Origin: Methanomassiliicoccaceae archaeon
GTDB taxonomy: Archaea > Thermoplasmatota > Thermoplasmata > Methanomassiliicoccales > Methanomethylophilaceae
Length of the DNA: 33,875 nucleotides
Direction of reading: 5' to 3'
Assembly: GCA_009784745.1 (NCBI GenBank)
Contig: WQXR01000002.1
Location: 1 to 33,875, forward strand
In this document: positions 30,806-33,875 of the stretch, in pieces
Position numbering within the stretch: position 1 is the first letter of the stretch
Layout: each line of letters opens with the position of its first letter
The notes under the pieces: model-generated
The model's input: the letters and a program-made list of their open reading frames with translations, nothing else
What the model was told of the DNA's origin: nothing
Database searches by the model: none
Position numbers and translations under genes: made by a program

Positions 30806-31210
30806 ATGCCTTACGAAACGTTGGAACACACGGCGGACATTCTGGTCAAATGCACCGGAAGAACGATGGAAGAATGTTTTGAAAGCGCAGCATACGCGTT
30901 ATTCGACCAGATGGTCGACACCGGAACGATAGAAAAAAAGATGAGGATATCTTTCGAAACGGAAGCGGAACACATCGAAGATCGATTATACTCATTCCTT
31001 TCTTGTTTACTGAGCATAATGGACTCGGATTCTTCGGTATTTTCTGAATTCATCGTAAAATTCAACGGAAATAAGATAACATGTGACGCGTACGGCGAAA
31101 CTCTCGATCTGAAAAAACACAGGCCGAGAACGGAGATCAAGGCGATAACGTATCATATGATGCACATTGATGAAAAAGGACCGTCCGTTACAGTGTTATT
31201 CGATGTGTAG
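30806..31210 (+). CDS. Archease (RtcB RNA ligase activator)
   Basis: Archease helps the tRNA ligase RtcB to form its guanylated intermediate. The 134-residue product begins MPYETLEHTADILVKCTGRT and continues with EECFESAAYALFDQMVD, the loop region RLYSFLSCLLSIMDSD and CDAYGETLDLKKHRPRTEIKAITYH, all typical. ATG 30806 matches the family start; in-frame ATGs at 30758, 30773 and 30785 are alternatives, the first of which would be leaderless. The gene ends with TAG, rare in this pyrrolysine-using genome. Readthrough would add nine residues before TGA at 31235, just before the next gene. rtcB is not in the window. Confidence 0.92.
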   Translation: MPYETLEHTADILVKCTGRTMEECFESAAYALFDQMVDTGTIEKKMRISFETEAEHIEDRLYSFLSCLLSIMDSDSSVFSEFIVKFNGNKITCDAYGETLDLKKHRPRTEIKAITYHMMHIDEKGPSVTVLFDV

Positions 31211-31238
31211 ATATACTCAAAAAGTATTTGTGAATGAT

Positions 31239-32054
31239 ATGTTAAAACTGGGCTGGTTCTCCACCGGACGCGGACAAGGGTCACGGGATCTTTTGAGAAC
31301 GGTGATGGAAAAGAAGAATTCCGATGACATCGATATGAAAATAGAATTCGTCTTCTGCAACTGGGATAACAAAGAGGAACCGAACTCAAGGAAAGAACAG
31401 AGAGAGATGTTCTTCGATCTTGTCAAAAGTTATGACATTCCGTTGGTAACGTTATCGTGGAAGACATTCCGTCCGGATATTTGGGAAAGCGATCAGGTAA
31501 CGTGGAGGAACGAGTACGGAAAGGAAATGAGAAAATTACTTTCAAAATATGATTTCGATATCGGCGTACTTGCGGGTTATATGCTTTGGGTCGATGATGA
31601 GACGTGTGAAACATACGATCTGATAAATCTTCATCCGGCTCTGCCGGACGGTCCGAAAGGAACATGGCAGGAAGTTATTTGGCAACTGATAAATGATGAT
31701 GCAAAAGAACAGGGAGCAATGATACATCTCTGCACGAAGGAATGGGATCGCGGTGCTGCGCTGACATACTGCGGATTCCCGATACGCGGTATCGGGTACG
31801 ATGAACTCTGGAATGATATGTACAGGAAATTAACAACAAGGACGTTAGACCGGATAAAAGCGGAAGAGGGAGAAAAAGAACCTCTTTTCGCAAAGATCAG
31901 AGCAGACGGCGCAAAACGGGAACTGCCGCTGATAGTATCGACGATAGAAAGGTTTGCATGCGGCGACCTTAAGATGGTGAAACAAAAAGCATTCTTCAAA
32001 GGCGAACGTCTGAAGGGAGCGTTCGACCTTTCCGATGATGTAAACAAAAAGTGA
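31239..32054 (+). CDS. Formyltransferase-fold protein (PurN-like)
   Basis: The 271-residue protein resembles glycinamide ribonucleotide transformylase (PurN) in its catalytic half. GVLAGYMLWVDDE precedes the Asn-x-His motif INLHPALPDGPKGTWQEVIW, and the catalytic aspartate lies in HLCTKEWDRGAALTYC. The N-terminus MLKLGWFSTGRGQGSRDLL fits the phosphate-binding loop of the family. It is longer than bacterial PurN (about 200 residues), with a C-terminal extension, and may use a different substrate. ATG 31239, two bases after the readthrough stop of archease, fits the family start. It is followed by the HAD-like gene, which starts six bases after its stop. Confidence 0.82.
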   Translation: MLKLGWFSTGRGQGSRDLLRTVMEKKNSDDIDMKIEFVFCNWDNKEEPNSRKEQREMFFDLVKSYDIPLVTLSWKTFRPDIWESDQVTWRNEYGKEMRKLLSKYDFDIGVLAGYMLWVDDETCETYDLINLHPALPDGPKGTWQEVIWQLINDDAKEQGAMIHLCTKEWDRGAALTYCGFPIRGIGYDELWNDMYRKLTTRTLDRIKAEEGEKEPLFAKIRADGAKRELPLIVSTIERFACGDLKMVKQKAFFKGERLKGAFDLSDDVNKK

Positions 32055-32059
32055 AAGAA

Positions 32060-33142
32060 ATGGAATACAATCATATGGAAGAACTGGGGTTCAGCGAAGA
32101 TAAACAATTAGTGTGCAACATGTCAGGATTTCTGGATCAGGGAAGATCGATGAGGAATATGTGCGACCGGTTCATCCGCAACGGCGGAAGGTTGTATGAT
32201 GTTCTCACAGCATGCGACAGCATTATGATGTACACACAGGATGATGAGAACACAGGTTCGGACGGAACACTGAGGTCGATGGCGGCGTTCCTGAAGGCCT
32301 ATGGTGTTACAGATATCTCACTTAACGATTTTTTCAAAAATGATATAAAACTCATGCAGGGTTCGGATGTGATCCATTATCTGGATGAACTTATGACCGT
32401 GACCGTCCTCTCAGAAACGTATGAGCATCACGTTTCCGTTCTTTGCGATCTCATTGAGATGCCGTATAACAGGGTCAAATGTACACAGGTGTCATTCGAC
32501 GGCTCGGATCTGGAGGTCAATGATGCAAAATGGTTAAGGGAAGTTGCGGAAGAGATATCAAAGATGGATATTCCGAAAATAACGACATCAGGTACGAACC
32601 AGTATCTGGAGCAGAAGGATCAGATGATCATCGAAACGGTCGGCCGGATGACGAAAAGGATATCCAAAAAGGTCTTTGCGCGCAGTGTCGGGTCCATGGG
32701 AGGAAGCGAAAAATCGCACGCGCTGCTTGATGCGGGAAGAAGAACGAATGTAAATTACGATTGTACCGCATACATAGGTACCAACGCTACAGACCATATT
32801 GCAATGGATGTCGTCCGCAGCAATGAAGGATTAGCAATATCATTCAACGGTGACGGTTATGCGGTCAAAGGTTCGAATGTTGCGGTAATGTCATCAAATT
32901 CCATAGTCCCCGCTGTCCTTGTATCAGAATTCTACATAAACGGACTGGAAGCGGTCTATTCGATGATAGGGTCATGGGATCGTAAGGAATTGATGAGAAG
33001 AGAATGCTCTGATAAGAATCTGATGAATGCGATGCTTGCCGCATTCCCGTCAAAGTTGCCGGAAGTTGTCATCGTTGATGATAATAATTTGAACGATGTG
33101 ATGCGTGAGAGTGAAAGATACAGGCGAAAACTTACTATTTAG
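32060..33142 (+). CDS. HAD-fold protein with degenerate catalytic motifs (COG4030/EhaR-like)
   Basis: The 360-residue protein resembles the archaeal HAD-superfamily group that includes EhaR (COG4030), as I remember it. Matching blocks are FIRNGGRLYDVLTACDSIM, the cap-region FLKAYGVTD, SETYEHHVSVLCDLI, and SVGSMGGSEKSHALLDAG. The catalytic sites are changed. Motif I, normally DCEGP, reads CNMSGF, losing the nucleophile and acid aspartates. Motif IV, normally GDSITD, reads GTNATD, losing one metal aspartate. It is therefore probably not a phosphatase and may be structural or regulatory. ATG 32060 is preferred; GTG 32051 overlaps the previous stop. The gene ends with TAG; readthrough would add 37 residues and end at 33253. 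Confidence 0.75.
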   Translation: MEYNHMEELGFSEDKQLVCNMSGFLDQGRSMRNMCDRFIRNGGRLYDVLTACDSIMMYTQDDENTGSDGTLRSMAAFLKAYGVTDISLNDFFKNDIKLMQGSDVIHYLDELMTVTVLSETYEHHVSVLCDLIEMPYNRVKCTQVSFDGSDLEVNDAKWLREVAEEISKMDIPKITTSGTNQYLEQKDQMIIETVGRMTKRISKKVFARSVGSMGGSEKSHALLDAGRRTNVNYDCTAYIGTNATDHIAMDVVRSNEGLAISFNGDGYAVKGSNVAVMSSNSIVPAVLVSEFYINGLEAVYSMIGSWDRKELMRRECSDKNLMNAMLAAFPSKLPEVVIVDDNNLNDVMRESERYRRKLTI

Positions 33143-33175
33143 CGTAACACCAGCACTCGCGCGTATCGAAATGAC

Positions 33176-33182
33176 AAAAAAG
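33176..33182 (-). terminator. T-run terminator of tRNA-Glu
   Basis: On the minus strand the tRNA is followed after one C by six T residues (CTTTTTT), a typical archaeal intrinsic termination signal. Confidence 0.6.
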
Positions 33183-33255
33183 TGCTCACGCCGGGATTTG
33201 AACCCGGGTGTCCACCTCGAAAGGGTGGAATGATTGGCCGCTACACTACGTGAGC
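33183..33255 (-). tRNA. tRNA-Glu (anticodon UUC)
   Basis: The minus strand folds into a full 73-base tRNA: acceptor GCTCACG (from 33255) with CGTGAGC and discriminator A (33183), anticodon stem CCACC/GGTGG around loop CTTTCGA with anticodon TTC, and T-arm CCGGG TTCAAAT CCCGG. The D-arm sequence GTGTAGCGGCCAATCAT is typical of tRNA-Glu. CCA is not encoded. It lies tail-to-tail with the HAD-like gene. Confidence 0.96.
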
Positions 33256-33294
33256 CTTGACTGCCCATAATAGAATTGGTTAATAATGGTTTCC

Positions 33295-33789
33295 TTACCT
33301 GAGGAATATCCCGTTCTCCCATTTTCCGGTCTGTGATGTCCCTTTCTCAAAGTATAACGTCCCTTTGCCGTTTCTGGTGCCGTCCTTGAAGTCGCCTTCA
33401 TATCTGTCACCGTTGGCCCAGTAGAATATGCCTTTGCCCTCTCTTTTGTCGTTCTTGAAGTCGCCTTCATACCGATCCTTGTTGGAATAGTAGTAAACAC
33501 CTTTCCCGTTCTTCTTGTTGTTCTTGAACTCGCCTTCATATCTGTCGCCGCTCGTGTAACGGTATACGCCTTTGCCGTTCATCTTGTTGTTCTTGAACTC
33601 GCCTTCGTATATGTTGCCGTCGGAATGGAAGTACTTTCCTTTGCCTTCCATGTTGTTGTCCTTATATTCGCCTTCATATCTGGAGCCGCCGGCAAAATAA
33701 TACTTCCCTTTGCCGTTCCTCTTACCGTCCTCGAACTCGCCTTTGTACCTGCTGCCGTCGAAATATTTTACTTCCCTTATCTTAGGTAT
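33295..33789 (-). CDS. MORN-repeat protein, start codon unclear
   Basis: The frame encodes about seven MORN repeats of 23 residues with the pattern YEGEFKNNKxNGKGxYxYxxGDR, for example RYEGDFKNDKREGKGIFYW. MORN repeats bind lipids or proteins and are common in eukaryotes and some bacteria; they are rarer in archaea. The repeat frame is open upstream beyond ATG 33651 to about 33789, where it reads VIPKIREVKYFDGSRYKGEF, so the true protein is longer than the ATG at 33651 would give. No ATG, GTG or TTG occurs in frame between the upstream TGA and the repeats; only GTA, GTC or ATA do. An unusual start (ATA 33789), a sequencing error, or a recent frameshift are possible. A GGTGA at the right general place supports a start here. 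The left repeats are nearly identical at DNA level. Confidence 0.75.
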   Translation of the reverse strand: MPKIREVKYFDGSRYKGEFEDGKRNGKGKYYFAGGSRYEGEYKDNNMEGKGKYFHSDGNIYEGEFKNNKMNGKGVYRYTSGDRYEGEFKNNKKNGKGVYYYSNKDRYEGDFKNDKREGKGIFYWANGDRYEGDFKDGTRNGKGTLYFEKGTSQTGKWENGIFLR

Positions 33790-33812
33790 GACTACTCCCC
33801 CTTCACCTGATC

Positions 33813-33828
33813 ATTACGTTATCGTAAT
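33813..33828. promoter_or_regulatory. Inverted repeat upstream of the MORN gene
   Basis: ATTACG (33813-33818) and CGTAAT (33823-33828) are exact inverted arms around TTAT. They lie directly upstream of the GGTGA of the MORN gene, so the repeat may be an operator or part of the leader. The remainder up to 33875 shows no further recognisable feature. Confidence 0.4.
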
Positions 33829-33875
33829 AGGTGTTAATATCTTTTCCACATGCCCGTGCTCAGAGGAACGGAAGT

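Noticed and set aside
33246..33651. A second, overlapping reading frame in the MORN region
   Set aside because: It is a frame-shifted reading of the DNA repeats and shows pseudo-repeats without family resemblance.
33295..33760. CRISPR array (regular near-identical repeats near the right end)
   Set aside because: The roughly 69-base period equals 23 codons and encodes MORN repeats; there are no unique spacers between short repeats.

Overview
The window is from a methylotrophic methanogenic archaeon, most likely of the Methanomassiliicoccales (Thermoplasmata). It carries a pyrrolysine (Pyl) tRNA gene, the pyrrolysine biosynthesis ligase pylC, and monomethylamine methyltransferase genes. Housekeeping genes are archaeal in type (eL15, eL21, RpoF, aIF1A, Rio1, Pus10, family B DNA polymerase, archaeal-type GAPDH and PGK). 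The best start sites show either a GGTGAT/GTGAT Shine-Dalgarno (SD) sequence or a leaderless arrangement behind a TATA box.

Layout. 1-2930: a cut-off gene resembling DUF6577/AbiEi-like proteins, a THUMP/ThiI-like protein that has lost its PP-loop, ribosomal protein eL15, a solitary Doc-type Fic protein, and a 50-codon ORF behind a 16-bp palindrome. 3047-9600: the methylamine/pyrrolysine region. It holds an mtmB paralogue with lysine (AAG) where pyrrolysine (TAG) belongs, then pylT and pylC. On the other strand is the operon mtmC - mtmB (in-frame amber at codon 202) - Rh-type ammonium/methylammonium channel, behind a structured leader and a 14-bp palindrome. 9584-18087: a ten-gene minus-strand information-processing operon (aIF1A, rio1, KH protein, pus10, rpl21e, rpoF, DUF655, rsmA, YchF-like GTPase, polB). 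18335-18595: an apparently free-standing plus-strand unit with a TATA box, six consecutive hairpins and a 25-codon ORF with a 10-nt perfect Shine-Dalgarno. 18640-21953: pgk, gap and a histone-deacetylase-like gene. 22039-26144: ilvB and ilvC separated by a probable GNAT toxin-antitoxin module with its own palindromic operator, then a cyclophilin-like protein. 26141-30704: nadX, an M24 peptidase and tldD/tldE as an overlapping operon. 30758-33142: archease, a PurN-like formyltransferase and a HAD-fold protein with lost catalytic aspartates. 33183-33875: tRNA-Glu and a MORN-repeat gene without an obvious start codon.

How it works together. MtmB passes the methyl group of monomethylamine to the corrinoid protein MtmC. 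The Pyl residue is supplied by decoding UAG with the tRNA from pylT, charged with an amino acid whose synthesis needs PylC. The Rh channel probably handles methylamine entry or ammonia exit. pylS, pylB and pylD are not in this window. The most unusual items are the Lys-for-Pyl MtmB paralogue, the hairpin array with a micro-ORF, the mtmC leader, the TA module inside the ilv genes, and two proteins (ThiI-like, HAD-like) whose folds seem kept while catalytic motifs are gone. All calls come from reading the sequence; no database search was run.
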